From positions 1-64,000 of the forward strand of contig NZ_JACESP010000015.1 of assembly GCF_013911755.1 (NCBI RefSeq): DNA of 64,000 nt. Reading direction: 5' to 3'. The notes below the pieces were generated by a model. It had not been told where the DNA came from and did no database searches. It was given only the letters and a program-made list of their open reading frames with translations. Below, in pieces: positions 47,196 to 56,310 of the stretch (positions are counted from its first letter, which is position 1; each line of letters begins with the position of its first letter). The position numbers and the translations under genes were made by a program. The DNA comes from Sphingosinicella sp. GTDB lineage: Bacteria; Pseudomonadota; Alphaproteobacteria; Sphingomonadales; Sphingomonadaceae.

Positions 47196-48197
47196 CTATT
47201 GCAAGCCCGTGATGCGCTTTCCGGCCTCGACCTGTGCCGCGAACCCGGCGATGTCGATGTTCGCGCCGCAAACGATCACGCCCACCCGCTTGCCGCGCAC
47301 GCGCTCTGCGAGCGGGCCCATCAGCGCGGCGGTCGCTGCCGCTGCCGCCGGCTCGACCGCAAGGCGCGCCTCTCGGAACAGCAGGTCCATGCCCGCGCGC
47401 AGCGCATCGTCGGAAACCAGCACGATCTCCTCCACGGCCTCGCGGCACAGCCTAAAACTGTACGGCAACGAATAGGGCGGTCCCAGGCTGTCCGCGATCG
47501 TCGCGATTTTCGCGTTGGTGGCGGGCGCGCCTTGCGCGAAGCTGCGGTACATATTGTCCGCGCCTTCCGGCTCCACGCCGAACACCCGGCAATCGGGCAT
47601 CAGCAGCCGGATTGCGGTCGCGAGCCCGCCGCAGAGTCCGCCCCCGCCGATCGGGCAGATCAGCACGTCGAGCGGTTCGGTCTGGCTTGCCCATTCAAGG
47701 CCGATGGTGGCGGTGCCGAGCGCCGTCAGCGGGCCTTCGAAAGGGTGCACGAAAACGCGACCTTCTTCGGCCTCGATCTGCTTCGCGCGCTCGAATGCCG
47801 CTGCACCGTCCGCCGCGATCTCCACCTCCGCGCCGAGACGGCGGCAACGTTCGATGCGCGCCGGATTGGCTGTGGGCATCATGACCACCCGCGCCGAAAT
47901 CCCCAGCGTCCGGGCGGCATAGGCGGTGGCGATCGCGTGATTGCCGGCGCTGACAGCCGTAACGCCGCGCGCACGCTGGGCCTCCGAAAGCGCCATCATC
48001 ACGGTGAGCGCGCCACGGGGCTTGAACGTCCCCGTCCGCTGGAAGAGTTCAAGCTTCAGATTGACGCGCGTGTCAGGGCCCAGGCGGTCCCGAAGTTCGT
48101 CCGCCTCCCAGTCGAGCGTCGGGGTGGTGACGATGCGGGTGCCGAGGGCGGCGCGTGCATCGCGAATCGCATCAATCGTTATTGCAGGATCAGTCAT
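47196..48197 (-). CDS. Second threonine/serine dehydratase-like PLP enzyme
   Basis: A 333-residue fold-type II PLP enzyme with PLP Lys59 in QRTGTFKPRGALTV, the loop SAGNHAIATAYAA and phosphate loop CPIGGGGLCGGLA; GANIDIAGFAAQ near the end resembles serine/threonine dehydratases. No ACT domain. It lies 58 bases downstream of bapA in the same direction, with the other PLP enzyme next, so both may belong to the BapA transcript and degrade or racemise hydroxy-amino acids set free from peptides. That link is inference from position. Confidence 0.86.
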   Translation of the reverse strand: MTDPAITIDAIRDARAALGTRIVTTPTLDWEADELRDRLGPDTRVNLKLELFQRTGTFKPRGALTVMMALSEAQRARGVTAVSAGNHAIATAYAARTLGISARVVMMPTANPARIERCRRLGAEVEIAADGAAAFERAKQIEAEEGRVFVHPFEGPLTALGTATIGLEWASQTEPLDVLICPIGGGGLCGGLATAIRLLMPDCRVFGVEPEGADNMYRSFAQGAPATNAKIATIADSLGPPYSLPYSFRLCREAVEEIVLVSDDALRAGMDLLFREARLAVEPAAAAATAALMGPLAERVRGKRVGVIVCGANIDIAGFAAQVEAGKRITGLQ

Positions 48198-48255
48198 CCA
48201 GCGAGTTTTTGCATGTTTTCAACCACAAGGAAGGCTGATTCTTCGCGAAACCGAC

Positions 48256-49464
48256 TTAGCGGCGAGGAAAGCGTGCCTTCATAATGCGTGTCAGCTGATC
48301 GTGCGGAATGCCGTAAACCTTCACGTTGTTCGCGCCCGTCATGGTTTCGGACGCCACGAGCTGGTTCACAAGCGCTTCTTCCGTGGCGTGTACGACACCC
48401 GAAAACAGCGCGTTCATTGTCTCGCTGTCGGTATCGTTGATCATCGCCGGCAGGCGCGGAGGCCCGCCGAGCGGGATGATGTGACTCGTCGAGAAGGCGA
48501 GCGCGAATTCGCCGGAGAGCGCCCCGGCCGTGCTTCCGTTGCGGCCGACGCCGAGCGCGGCGCGGCGGGCAAGCCGCTCCAGCTGGTGCGGCATCAGCGG
48601 TGCGTCGGTTGCGATCACGATCAGCAGCGAGTTCTTGTCCTGCGGCTTTCCCGCATCGGGGCCGAGAACCGCCACGCCGTTCACCTCAGGCCATGCGCCC
48701 TTGATCTCCTTGCCGATCGGCACACCCGCGATGCGCAGATCGTCGCGGCTTCCGTGGTTCGCCTGCACCAGCACACCGACGGTATAACGTTTGTCGCCTG
48801 CCGAAACGACGCGCGACGATGTGCCGATGCCGCCCTTGAAGGTGTAGGCGATCATGCCCGTGCCGCCGCCGACATTGCCCTCGGCGACCGGGCCGCCTTT
48901 GGCGCCGTCGAGCGCTGCGAACACGTGGTCGCGCGTAAGGCCGTGCCCGAAGACGTCGTTGAGCCGGCTGTCGAGCGTTTCGCCGACGACCGGGAGCACC
49001 CGAGAGAACAGCGCCTCTTCCGGCACCTTGCTGATCGACCAGTCCATCAGGCTCTGATGCACGAGGCCGACGTTGCCGGAACCGGTGAGCGCGATCGGCC
49101 CCAGGAACTGCCCGATCTCGTCGACGAGATGCATTCCGGTCCATTCGCCGGTGCCGTTGATCACGGCCCTGCCCGCGGCCACACCGTCGATGCTGCCCTT
49201 GCCGAGCGGGTGAATGATCGTCACGCCGGTGCGGTAAGGCCCCTTGCCGATCACCATCGGCCCATCGCCTGAAATCACGGTGGTGTGGCCGACTTCGACT
49301 CCCGCGACGTCCGTTATGGCATTCAGCGGCCCCGGCGTACCTTCGAACGGAACCCCCAGATCGCGGGCACGCGGCCCCGCGATCGACGCCGTCGCGGCGA
49401 TCGAAACGATCAGCGCCGCCAGCAGCGGCAACGCACCGGACCACAGTCTTTGCATCGAAGTCAT
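48256..49464 (-). CDS. bapA: Beta-peptidyl aminopeptidase BapA (P1 family, DmpA type)
   Basis: A 402-residue precursor of the P1 (DmpA) Ntn-hydrolase family, which removes N-terminal beta-amino acids from beta- and mixed peptides. A signal peptide (residues about 1-29, ending SIAG) indicates periplasmic export. The precursor self-cleaves to free the nucleophile: here the site is Asn278-Ser279 in QDKNSLLIVIATDAPLMPHQ. Both total length and cleavage numbering agree with what I recall of Sphingosinicella BapA. Conserved ITDVAGVEVGH, HPLGKG, NGTGEWTG, GLVHQSLMDW and GNVGGGTGM segments are present. It overlaps the GPH transporter stop by four bases (ATGA) and lies in the operon MaoC, ligase, transporter, bapA, controlled from the promoter facing tetR. 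Expression by this arrangement would be inducible. Confidence 0.93.
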   Translation of the reverse strand: MTSMQRLWSGALPLLAALIVSIAATASIAGPRARDLGVPFEGTPGPLNAITDVAGVEVGHTTVISGDGPMVIGKGPYRTGVTIIHPLGKGSIDGVAAGRAVINGTGEWTGMHLVDEIGQFLGPIALTGSGNVGLVHQSLMDWSISKVPEEALFSRVLPVVGETLDSRLNDVFGHGLTRDHVFAALDGAKGGPVAEGNVGGGTGMIAYTFKGGIGTSSRVVSAGDKRYTVGVLVQANHGSRDDLRIAGVPIGKEIKGAWPEVNGVAVLGPDAGKPQDKNSLLIVIATDAPLMPHQLERLARRAALGVGRNGSTAGALSGEFALAFSTSHIIPLGGPPRLPAMINDTDSETMNALFSGVVHATEEALVNQLVASETMTGANNVKVYGIPHDQLTRIMKARFPRR

Positions 49465-50837
49465 GGCGTGATCTTTCCTGTCAAAAGGGTTTCATAGACG
49501 CGGCGGAACCGCAGGAGCAGCAGCAGGCTCGCCGCCACAAGCAGCGAGGGCAGAATTGCAAACGCAACACGAATACCTGTGAGCGCCGACTCCGGCTGCG
49601 TCACCACCGTTCCGCTCGATGCGACGAAGCTTGTCCACGAGAGTACGGCGCCCGTCGCCAATCCGCCGAGCGCAAGGCCGAGTTTTTCGCCTGCCGTCCA
49701 CAGCCCCGTGAACATGCCCTGCCGGTGGATACCCGTGGCGCGCGCGTCGGCATCGAGAACGTCGGGCAGCAGCGCGAAGGGAAACAGCTGCTGCCCAGCG
49801 AAGGCGAGACCCATCAGGCAGACCTGCGCATAGAGAAGCGCATCGGGCGTTTCGCTGTCGCAGAACCAGAGTCCCGCAGTCGCAAGCACGAGCAGCACGC
49901 TCGATCCGATATAGGCGCGCACCTTGCCCACGCTTCGGGAAATGCGCACCCAGAGCGGCATGGCAACGATCGCCGAGACGTTGAGCGCAACGAACAGCAG
50001 CGTCACGGTCATCCCCGAACCCTCGCGGATATGCACGGCATAATAAGGCAAAGCGCCCGAGAAACAGCCGAGCCCCGCCAGTTGCAGCAGATAGGTGACG
50101 AGGAGCAGCAGAAACGGCTTGCAGGCCGCCGCCTGCCGAAGCCCCTGCCAGAACTGGAAATCCGCCGAAACCGATGCCGCCGCCCCCAGCCTGCGCGTCG
50201 CCGCCACGGGTACGAGCATTGCTATGCCGCACACGATTCCAATCGTCAGCGCCATCGCGGCGTAACCGGCACGCCCGCCGCCCGCGAGATCGACAAGGAA
50301 CGGCGCGCCTGCGCCGCCGAGCAGGATGCCGGCCATCGCAAATCCCATGCGGAACGACATCAATGTCGTGCGTTCCTCCGGGCTGCGAGATATCTCGGCG
50401 GGCATCGCGATATAAGGCACCGAGAACACCGCGTAAGCCGTGGCGCAGGCCATGTACGCGGCGGTCACGTAGACGAAGCTCTCGAGCGGCGTTTCGAACG
50501 CGGGGACCGAAAACAGCATCACGAAGAAAAGGCTCATCGTGATGCCGCCAACCAGCATATAGGGCCTCCGCCGACCCCAGCGGCTCTGCGTGCGGTCCGA
50601 AAACATCCCGATCATGGGGTCGATCAGCACGTCCCAGAACTTCGGGATGAACACGGTAATGGCGGCGAGCGCCGGCGAAATGCCGAGAACGCTTGTCATG
50701 AAATAGAGCAGCAGCACGCTCGGCACGGTGGAGAACACGCCGGTTCCAAGCGAGCCGACGCCAAACGCCGCCATGGTGCCGATGGAGAGGCCGCGAGCGT
50801 CCACCGATGCCACCGCGCCGCCCATGGCCTTGTTCAC
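49461..50837 (-). CDS. GPH-type (MelB-like) MFS transporter
   Basis: A 458-residue sodium- or proton-coupled transporter of the GPH/MelB branch, with about 12 membrane segments. KFWDVLIDPMIGMFSDRTQSRWGRRRPYML carries the family's N-terminal Asp/Arg motif. It overlaps the ligase gene upstream and bapA downstream (GTGA/ATGA), so it is translated with them. GTG 50837 is used; ATG 50825 is an alternative. Because BapA acts in the periplasm, a plausible cargo is the released amino acid or short peptide; sugars are the commoner cargo of this family. Confidence 0.88.
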   Translation of the reverse strand: MNKAMGGAVASVDARGLSIGTMAAFGVGSLGTGVFSTVPSVLLLYFMTSVLGISPALAAITVFIPKFWDVLIDPMIGMFSDRTQSRWGRRRPYMLVGGITMSLFFVMLFSVPAFETPLESFVYVTAAYMACATAYAVFSVPYIAMPAEISRSPEERTTLMSFRMGFAMAGILLGGAGAPFLVDLAGGGRAGYAAMALTIGIVCGIAMLVPVAATRRLGAAASVSADFQFWQGLRQAAACKPFLLLLVTYLLQLAGLGCFSGALPYYAVHIREGSGMTVTLLFVALNVSAIVAMPLWVRISRSVGKVRAYIGSSVLLVLATAGLWFCDSETPDALLYAQVCLMGLAFAGQQLFPFALLPDVLDADARATGIHRQGMFTGLWTAGEKLGLALGGLATGAVLSWTSFVASSGTVVTQPESALTGIRVAFAILPSLLVAASLLLLLRFRRVYETLLTGKITP

Positions 50838-52450
50838 CGCGCGCCGCTCAACTGCCGCACTTCTTCGCGAAGCGCGTGCTTGTCCACCTTGCCGATCGGC
50901 AGCAGCGGCAGCGCCTCGCGGACCAGGAAGGTCTTGGGCACCTTGTAGTTCGCAAGCCGCTCCGCAGCGAATGCGCGGAGCGTAGCCTCGTCGATCACCG
51001 CGCCCGGCGCGGGAATCACGAATGCCCAGCCGACCTCGTCATAACGCGGATCGGCCACCGGGATCACGGCCGCCGCCGCGACGCCCGGATGCTCTTCGAG
51101 CGCGAGTTCGACCTCGCGCGGATAAACGTTGTAACCGCCCGACTTGAACATCTCTACGCTGCGCCCGACGAAGCGCCAGTTGCCAGCCGGCAGCAACTCC
51201 ACCTGATCGCCGGTGCGGAACCAGCCGTCCGCCGTGAAGGCCGCGGCAGTCGCCTCGGGATTGTTGAAATAGCCGAGCATCACGCCCGGCCCCTTGATCT
51301 GCACTTCGCCGATACCGTGCTCGGGAACGGGCTCGCCCCCCTCATCGACGACACGATAAGCGTTGTGGTGATCGTGGTGCCCGATCGTTTCCGTCAAAAG
51401 CGCGAAATCCGCGTCTGGCGGATTGACGCTGTTGATCGACCCGCCTTCGGTGAGCCCATAGTGCAGCGAGAAGAAATAGCCCTTCCCCTCCAGCCGGCGG
51501 AGCAGCGGCGCAGGCATCGGCGCGCCGCCCCATGCGATCACCGATACGCTGGAGAGGTCGCGCCGCGCGGCATCGGGATGATCGAACACCGCCTGATGCA
51601 TCAGCGGCAGCCCGCCGAGGATCGTGATCTTCTCGCGCTCCGTCGTCTCCAGAATTCCGGCTGGATCGAAGCTTTCCATGAACACGATCGTGCCGCCGTC
51701 GATCAGGCAGTTTCCACACACGTCGGACTGGCAGCCGACATGGTTGGTCGGCAGGTTGCAGATCACGCGGTGCCCGGCGCGCAGACGTTCGCGGCCCACG
51801 AACGATTCCGAAAGCGCCCGGTACGAATGAAAAAAGCTGTCGTGCGAGAGCACGGCCCCCTTGGGCTTTCCGGTCGACCCCGAGGTGTAGACGATACTCA
51901 CGGGATCGCGGCGCGAGGTGCGATTCAATCGGCGCGCGACATCATCAAGGGCATCGCCGTCCGCGAGAAACGCATCGAGCGATCGGCCCATCCCATTCAG
52001 AACACCGCCGATGGTGACGAGGCTGACGCCCGCGACGACATCGCCCGCAAGATCTCGGAGGTCATCGTCATAGCGGCGTCCCGCCGGATCTTCGAGAATC
52101 GAAACCAGCAGTTTCGGCTGACAGTCCCCGAGCACATGGCGCATTTCCTCGCGCCTGTATTTCGGGTTCACGCCCACCCACACGGCACCCGCACGCATCG
52201 CGCCAAGCAGCATCAGCATGAACTCGGGGCGCGGCGTCACGATCATGGCGACACGGTCGCCAACCGCCACGCCCGCAGCGATCAGCGCGCGCGCATAGCG
52301 ATCGATCTCGCGGTCGAAATCCGCATAAGACAAGCGCTGATCGCCGAAGATGATCGCCTCGCGATCAGGAACCGTCCGCGCATAGGCGGCAACTGCGTCC
52401 GGCAGCCTCTCGATACTGGCGACAAGCGCCGGACCGTGCGGCGCCTGCAT
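50834..52450 (-). CDS. AMP-forming acyl-CoA ligase of the bapA operon
   Basis: A 538-residue ANL-superfamily ligase (PVSIVYTSGSTGKPKGAVLSH phosphate loop; YGLTEGG; GWFRTGDQVEL; GRSVEMFKSGGYNVYPREVE; ending PIGKVDKHALREE with the adenylation Lys). It activates a carboxylic acid to its CoA ester. ATG 52450 overlaps the MaoC stop by one base (TGATG), so translation is coupled. A fatty or beta-amino acid side-chain acid is a possible substrate given the BapA context; this is not shown by the sequence. Confidence 0.9.
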   Translation of the reverse strand: MQAPHGPALVASIERLPDAVAAYARTVPDREAIIFGDQRLSYADFDREIDRYARALIAAGVAVGDRVAMIVTPRPEFMLMLLGAMRAGAVWVGVNPKYRREEMRHVLGDCQPKLLVSILEDPAGRRYDDDLRDLAGDVVAGVSLVTIGGVLNGMGRSLDAFLADGDALDDVARRLNRTSRRDPVSIVYTSGSTGKPKGAVLSHDSFFHSYRALSESFVGRERLRAGHRVICNLPTNHVGCQSDVCGNCLIDGGTIVFMESFDPAGILETTEREKITILGGLPLMHQAVFDHPDAARRDLSSVSVIAWGGAPMPAPLLRRLEGKGYFFSLHYGLTEGGSINSVNPPDADFALLTETIGHHDHHNAYRVVDEGGEPVPEHGIGEVQIKGPGVMLGYFNNPEATAAAFTADGWFRTGDQVELLPAGNWRFVGRSVEMFKSGGYNVYPREVELALEEHPGVAAAAVIPVADPRYDEVGWAFVIPAPGAVIDEATLRAFAAERLANYKVPKTFLVREALPLLPIGKVDKHALREEVRQLSGAR

Positions 52451-52920
52451 CAGGCCGCCTCTCTCGAAATCAGGCCGATCCATTCGGCTACGAGAGCCGG
52501 ACGCTCCTGCCCCTCGATCTCGATCGTGTTCTCGGAGGTGACAAGATAGGCGCCATCCTCGCGCTGCTCCACGCTCTTGATCACCATGCGGTTGCGGAAA
52601 CGCGCGTTCACCGGAACCGGCGAAATGAAACGCACCCGGTTGAGCCCATAATTCAGATCATAGCCGGCGACGCCCCCGCCGTGGCGATAACGGATCGGCG
52701 AGCAGAGATGGCTGAGCATCGACAGCGTCTGAAACCCGAACAATATGGTCTGGCCGAACGGGCTGTGTTCGCGCGCATAGTCGGGATCCATGTGCATGGG
52801 ATCGATGTCGCGCGTCACCCTGCCGAAGGCGTCGATCTCGTCCTGCGAGAGCGATATCCAGTCGCTGACAAGTATCTCCTGCCCGACGAGCGACGACAGG
52901 GTTTCGACATCATATTCCAT
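52450..52920 (-). CDS. MaoC-like hotdog hydratase, first gene of the bapA operon
   Basis: A 156-residue single-domain MaoC protein (VGQEILVSDWISLSQDEIDAFGRVTRDIDPMHMDPDYAREHSPFGQTILFGFQTLSML). The DIDPMHMDP/A-E-HSPFG stretch is the hydratase site of the family. ATG 52920 gives the normal start; the in-frame extension to 52989 has no homologous sequence. A near-perfect palindrome lies 114 bases upstream, shared with divergent tetR. It probably hydrates an enoyl-CoA derived from the acid the ligase activates. Confidence 0.87.
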   Translation of the reverse strand: MEYDVETLSSLVGQEILVSDWISLSQDEIDAFGRVTRDIDPMHMDPDYAREHSPFGQTILFGFQTLSMLSHLCSPIRYRHGGGVAGYDLNYGLNRVRFISPVPVNARFRNRMVIKSVEQREDGAYLVTSENTIEIEGQERPALVAEWIGLISREAA

Positions 52921-53033
52921 CGGTGTTACGCAGCCCTTCCGGTTTCGGAACGGGACGTCGGCACTTCGCATCGCAGAACGCCCGCGCACGAACGACGCAC
53001 CCTTCCGTCTTGATACAGGCGGCTTAACACGAT

Positions 53034-53049
53034 TGAATTTAAATTCAAG
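53034..53049. promoter_or_regulatory. Probable TetR operator A, TTGAATTTAAATTCAA
   Basis: Perfect 16-base palindrome in the 221-base divergent region between the MaoC/bapA operon (ATG 52920) and tetR (ATG 53142). Nearly the same sequence, one position shifted or replaced at most five times in 21, recurs at 56086, 56262 and 62440. Extended 21-base matches to this site are 17, 16 (reverse strand) and 18. Confidence 0.75.
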
Positions 53050-53141
53050 TTTATAAATTGCCGTACGAGGCTATGATTAGAAATTGGTTTTAAGGCCGGT
53101 ATCCGGTATCACGGGCGCAATCGAGGTTGATCAAGAGCGCA

Positions 53142-53897
53142 ATGGCAACAAAGAAAAAAGCCGTGGGCGAAAGGCCTGCCGTCGCACCGCTGGGCCGCAA
53201 GGAACGTCGCAACGCCGTCAGCAAGAAACCTGCCGCACCACAGACGCAGCGCGGCAATCAGACGCGCGAGAAGCTGAAGGAAGCGACCGTGCGCGTGCTG
53301 GAGCGGATCGGCTACCGCGCCATGCGCCTTTCCGACATCGCATCCGAAGCCGGCGTCAACGTCAGCCTCCTCTACCACTATTTTTCGGGCAAGGCGGACC
53401 TCACCCACGAGATCCTTGTTGAACTGCTCGATAGGCAGCGTTTCGACGACCTCTCCGGCATGCCGCCGACCAGTGACCCGTTCGATTCGATCGTGCGCGC
53501 CAACAAGGTCATGGTTTCCACCTATTCGCGCACGCCAGGCCTGATGCGGTGCCTGCTCCACTTCGACGAGGAGGAGGCCGAGTTCTCCGAACTCTATCGC
53601 AAGGTGAGCGCGGACTGGAGCCTCAAGATCGCGAAGGACATCGCAAAGCGATGCCCCGGCGTGGCACTGGGCGAGGAGCAGCGGTTGATGATCGCCTATG
53701 CCCTCGGCGGCATGGTCGACAACTTCCTGTTCGAGCTTTACGTCGATCGGAATCCGACGCTGGTGAAGGCCTTCTCGTCGCCGGAGGATGTGGCGCATTT
53801 CCTCGCGATTCTCTGGTACAGGGCGATTTACCTCGCAAATCCGCCCGCCGAGCAGTTGAAGGGCTATGAGGGCTTCACAAGCCTCAAGATGGCCTGA
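53142..53897 (+). CDS. TetR-family regulator, presumed master of the bapA regulon
   Basis: A 251-residue TetR regulator with a basic, low-complexity N-tail (ATKKKAVGERPAV to KKPAAPQTQRGNQ) before the helix-turn-helix at about residues 46-92 (REKLKEATVRVLERIGYRAMRLSDIASEAGVNVSLLYHYFSGKADL). The ligand domain follows to the end. ATG 53142 is preceded by AAGAG; TTG 53127 is an alternative. Divergent from the MaoC-ligase-transporter-bapA operon, with four candidate palindromic operators nearby. It probably represses these genes until a CoA ester or peptide-derived ligand binds. Confidence 0.9.
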   Translation: MATKKKAVGERPAVAPLGRKERRNAVSKKPAAPQTQRGNQTREKLKEATVRVLERIGYRAMRLSDIASEAGVNVSLLYHYFSGKADLTHEILVELLDRQRFDDLSGMPPTSDPFDSIVRANKVMVSTYSRTPGLMRCLLHFDEEEAEFSELYRKVSADWSLKIAKDIAKRCPGVALGEEQRLMIAYALGGMVDNFLFELYVDRNPTLVKAFSSPEDVAHFLAILWYRAIYLANPPAEQLKGYEGFTSLKMA

Positions 53898-53906
53898 ACC
53901 AGGTCG

Positions 53907-55250
53907 TCAGTTTGCGGCTGCCGCGCGTGGGCGCGCGGCGCGCAGCAGGTCGATCGCCCAAATAGCGGGATTATGCCCCACCTGATTGAGCGTTCCGCCG
54001 AGGCTGATCCCCGTGCCCGGTTCATAGAGCATGATCGCGCCCCAGAATCCGGTGTGTCCGAAATACGAGATGCCGTCGGGCGTCGTCAGTCGTGACACGC
54101 CAAGCCCACGTTCCACCGCGATATCGCCGCGCATCTGGCGCCACTGAGGCGACGTCATCAGCGCCAGCGTTTCCTTTTTCTTGAACAGCCGCCCCTCGCC
54201 GAGCGCGCGGATGAAGCGGTTAAGTTCGTCGGCCGTTGAGACGACACCGCCGCCCGCCCAATCGAAGGAAATGTTGAAGCGCCCGGTGCGGCCGGCGAAA
54301 TCCCCGATATAGAAATCCGCAGCGTTGCCCTCATAGGGCGTGGTCGCTGGCTTGGTCGCATATTCGAGATAGGTGTGCTTCAGCCCGAGCGGATCGAACA
54401 ATCGCTTACGGTAGGCCTCATGCAGCGTGGCGCCGGTGAGCTTTTCGATCACCAGGCCGAGAATGATGTAGCCGGTATCGCTGTAGTGATACCCCTGCCC
54501 CGGCGCGAACAGTCCGTTCGTCGCGCCGCCGTTATAGCTGAGGTAGAAATTGAGGATGCCGGCCTGCGGATCATCCGGCCGTGACGGGTCCCACGGCGCC
54601 CATGTCTTTCCGGTTGCCAGCGTCGCGATATCGCATCCCGGCGTCTCGAGGCACTTGCGATGCGTGCCGAGCACGCCGAGCAGCACGCCGCCGAAGGACT
54701 CCGGCGCCGCCTGCCCCTGGCTTTGTTCCGACGTGAGCTTTGCGTCGTCCATGAAGACGTCGCGCATACCCGACTGGTGCGCCAGCAATTGCCGGATTGT
54801 CAGCCCGGCGCCATAGCTGCGCCCTTCAAACGTCATCAGGCGGTCGAGGACCGCGGGCGCGAGCACGCCGAGCGAACCGAGCGTCGTTTCGATCCCCTCC
54901 GGGCCAAGCTTCCCCTCTTCGGCGAGTTGCAGAATCACCGTCGCCGTCATCGTTTTGGTCACGCTCGCGATCGGGAACTGGTCGTGTGCCGTAATCGCGG
55001 CCGTACCGCCTTCGCGCGCGGGGCCGACGCCCTTTGCATAATAGAGCTTTTGCGCGGGATCCTCCACGACCACCGCCGCATTGTGCATGGCATCAGCGGG
55101 TGCGGGCGAAGACGATGCCAGCGGCAAGGCCTGCATCACGGCATCGAGGCGTGCCGCCTCGGGCGCCGCCGGTGCCGTGCCATGCGCGCACCCGGCCGCC
55201 ATCAGCATTAAAGCGCCAGCGATCGCGCAACCGGCTTTCCGTACCATCAT
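53907..55250 (-). CDS. Serine hydrolase, class C beta-lactamase/S12 family (possible lipoprotein)
   Basis: A 447-residue S12-type serine hydrolase. Nucleophile motif S96-V-T-K99 (IASVTKTM), tyrosine motif YHYSDTGY and the third motif FGHTGFWG are intact, so it should be active. The signal peptide ends in AGC (Cys21), consistent with a lipoprotein although the -3 residue is Ala rather than Leu. Family members include D-aminopeptidases, DD-carboxypeptidases and esterases, so a role on D-amino-acid peptides is possible. It lies at the end of the enoyl-CoA hydratase operon (ATGA overlap). Confidence 0.88.
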   Translation of the reverse strand: MMVRKAGCAIAGALMLMAAGCAHGTAPAAPEAARLDAVMQALPLASSSPAPADAMHNAAVVVEDPAQKLYYAKGVGPAREGGTAAITAHDQFPIASVTKTMTATVILQLAEEGKLGPEGIETTLGSLGVLAPAVLDRLMTFEGRSYGAGLTIRQLLAHQSGMRDVFMDDAKLTSEQSQGQAAPESFGGVLLGVLGTHRKCLETPGCDIATLATGKTWAPWDPSRPDDPQAGILNFYLSYNGGATNGLFAPGQGYHYSDTGYIILGLVIEKLTGATLHEAYRKRLFDPLGLKHTYLEYATKPATTPYEGNAADFYIGDFAGRTGRFNISFDWAGGGVVSTADELNRFIRALGEGRLFKKKETLALMTSPQWRQMRGDIAVERGLGVSRLTTPDGISYFGHTGFWGAIMLYEPGTGISLGGTLNQVGHNPAIWAIDLLRAARPRAAAAN

Positions 55251-56068
55251 AGAGCCTCCGAACCTCGCACCTTGAATCCCGCCACACGGGCCGTCACTTC
55301 AGCATCGAGCAGGCTCGCGGCGAGGTTGATTGTTTCCTCCGCCATCGCCGCCTCGATACGGTCACGCTCAAGCAGGTTGATCGCCCGTTTCAGGTTGCGT
55401 ACCGCCTTCGCCGGGCGCGACGCAATGCGCTGAGCGAGTGCGAATGCCGCTTCGAGATGCTGTCCGGTCGGCGCGATCTCGGTCACGAGCCCCGCCTCAT
55501 TCAGCGCCTTCCCGTCCAGATGTTCGCCACCCATGATCCATCTGAACGCCCGCTGCGGGCCGATCAGACGCGGCAGCAGCGCGGTCACGCCGCCGCTCAC
55601 GAACATGCCCCATTCGATCTCGGGGAAAAACGCGCGCGCTTCCTCGGACCAGATCACCGCGTCGCAGTTGATCGCCCATTCGAAGCCGCCGCCCACGGCC
55701 CAACCGTGCACGGCCGCGATCACCGGCTTTACGCCGAACATGATCTCCCGGCTCACCTGCTGCATCACGTCCACACGTGCGCGCATCGTCATTTCGTCCA
55801 CGTCCTCCGGCGCCTCGTGCGCGGTCAGGTCGTCGCCTGCGCAGAAGGCCTTGCCGCTCCCGTGAAGCACAATCGCCGCCGTCGCCTCGTCGGCATTGGC
55901 TTCGCGCAGCGCAGCGATGAACGCGCGGACCATCGGTTCGTTGATCGCATTGAGGCACGCGGGCCGATTGAGCGTGATGACGCTGGCCCGGCCCTGACGG
56001 GACAGAAGGACTTCCGGCGATTCAGTCAATTCTCGAACCCTCAAACACGACGCGTGCGGCGCCCTCAT
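55247..56068 (-). CDS. Enoyl-CoA hydratase/isomerase family protein
   Basis: A 273-residue crotonase-fold protein. Oxyanion-hole segments GSGKAFCAGDDLTAHE and AAVHGWAVGGGFEWAINCD, and the acid region FFPEIEWGMF, are present, so both catalytic acidic positions look occupied. ATG 56068 was preferred because longer starts run through the AT-rich operator region. A palindrome-related site (56086-56101) lies 18 bases upstream, so the gene appears controlled by TetR. Co-transcribed with a serine hydrolase; together they may process an acyl-CoA from peptide breakdown. Confidence 0.87.
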   Translation of the reverse strand: MRAPHASCLRVRELTESPEVLLSRQGRASVITLNRPACLNAINEPMVRAFIAALREANADEATAAIVLHGSGKAFCAGDDLTAHEAPEDVDEMTMRARVDVMQQVSREIMFGVKPVIAAVHGWAVGGGFEWAINCDAVIWSEEARAFFPEIEWGMFVSGGVTALLPRLIGPQRAFRWIMGGEHLDGKALNEAGLVTEIAPTGQHLEAAFALAQRIASRPAKAVRNLKRAINLLERDRIEAAMAEETINLAASLLDAEVTARVAGFKVRGSEAL

Positions 56069-56085
56069 TCTTTCGCTATTTGATT

Positions 56086-56101
56086 TTAAATTTAATTTCA
56101 A
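56086..56101. promoter_or_regulatory. Probable TetR operator B, TTAAATTTAATTTCAA
   Basis: Extended 21-base match to operator A is 17 of 21 (ends TTCAAGTAAA against TTCAAGTTTA). It lies 18 bases upstream of the enoyl-CoA hydratase start, close enough to block ribosome access or transcription. Confidence 0.6.
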
Positions 56102-56261
56102 GTAAAGCTGCGGATAGTGATGGCGTCGTTTGGAGGGCGAGCCGGTTGGGAGGCGGCCCTGCACGCGGCCCATGCACCGCTATTGGGAGGGGCAGGTGTT
56201 TTGCTGAACTGGAATCAGGGGAAGGCTCCGGGCCTCCCGGTCACGAAGACCAACGCAAAAC

Positions 56262-56277
56262 TTGAATATGAATTTAT
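56262..56277. promoter_or_regulatory. Probable TetR operator C, TTGAATATGAATTTAT
   Basis: Matches operator A on the opposite strand at 16 of 21 extended positions (AAACTTGAAT kept). It lies 34 bases upstream of the TonB receptor at 56311. Confidence 0.6.
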
Positions 56278-56310
56278 GTTCTATCAATCGATCTGAAAAA
56301 GGGGGAAGGA

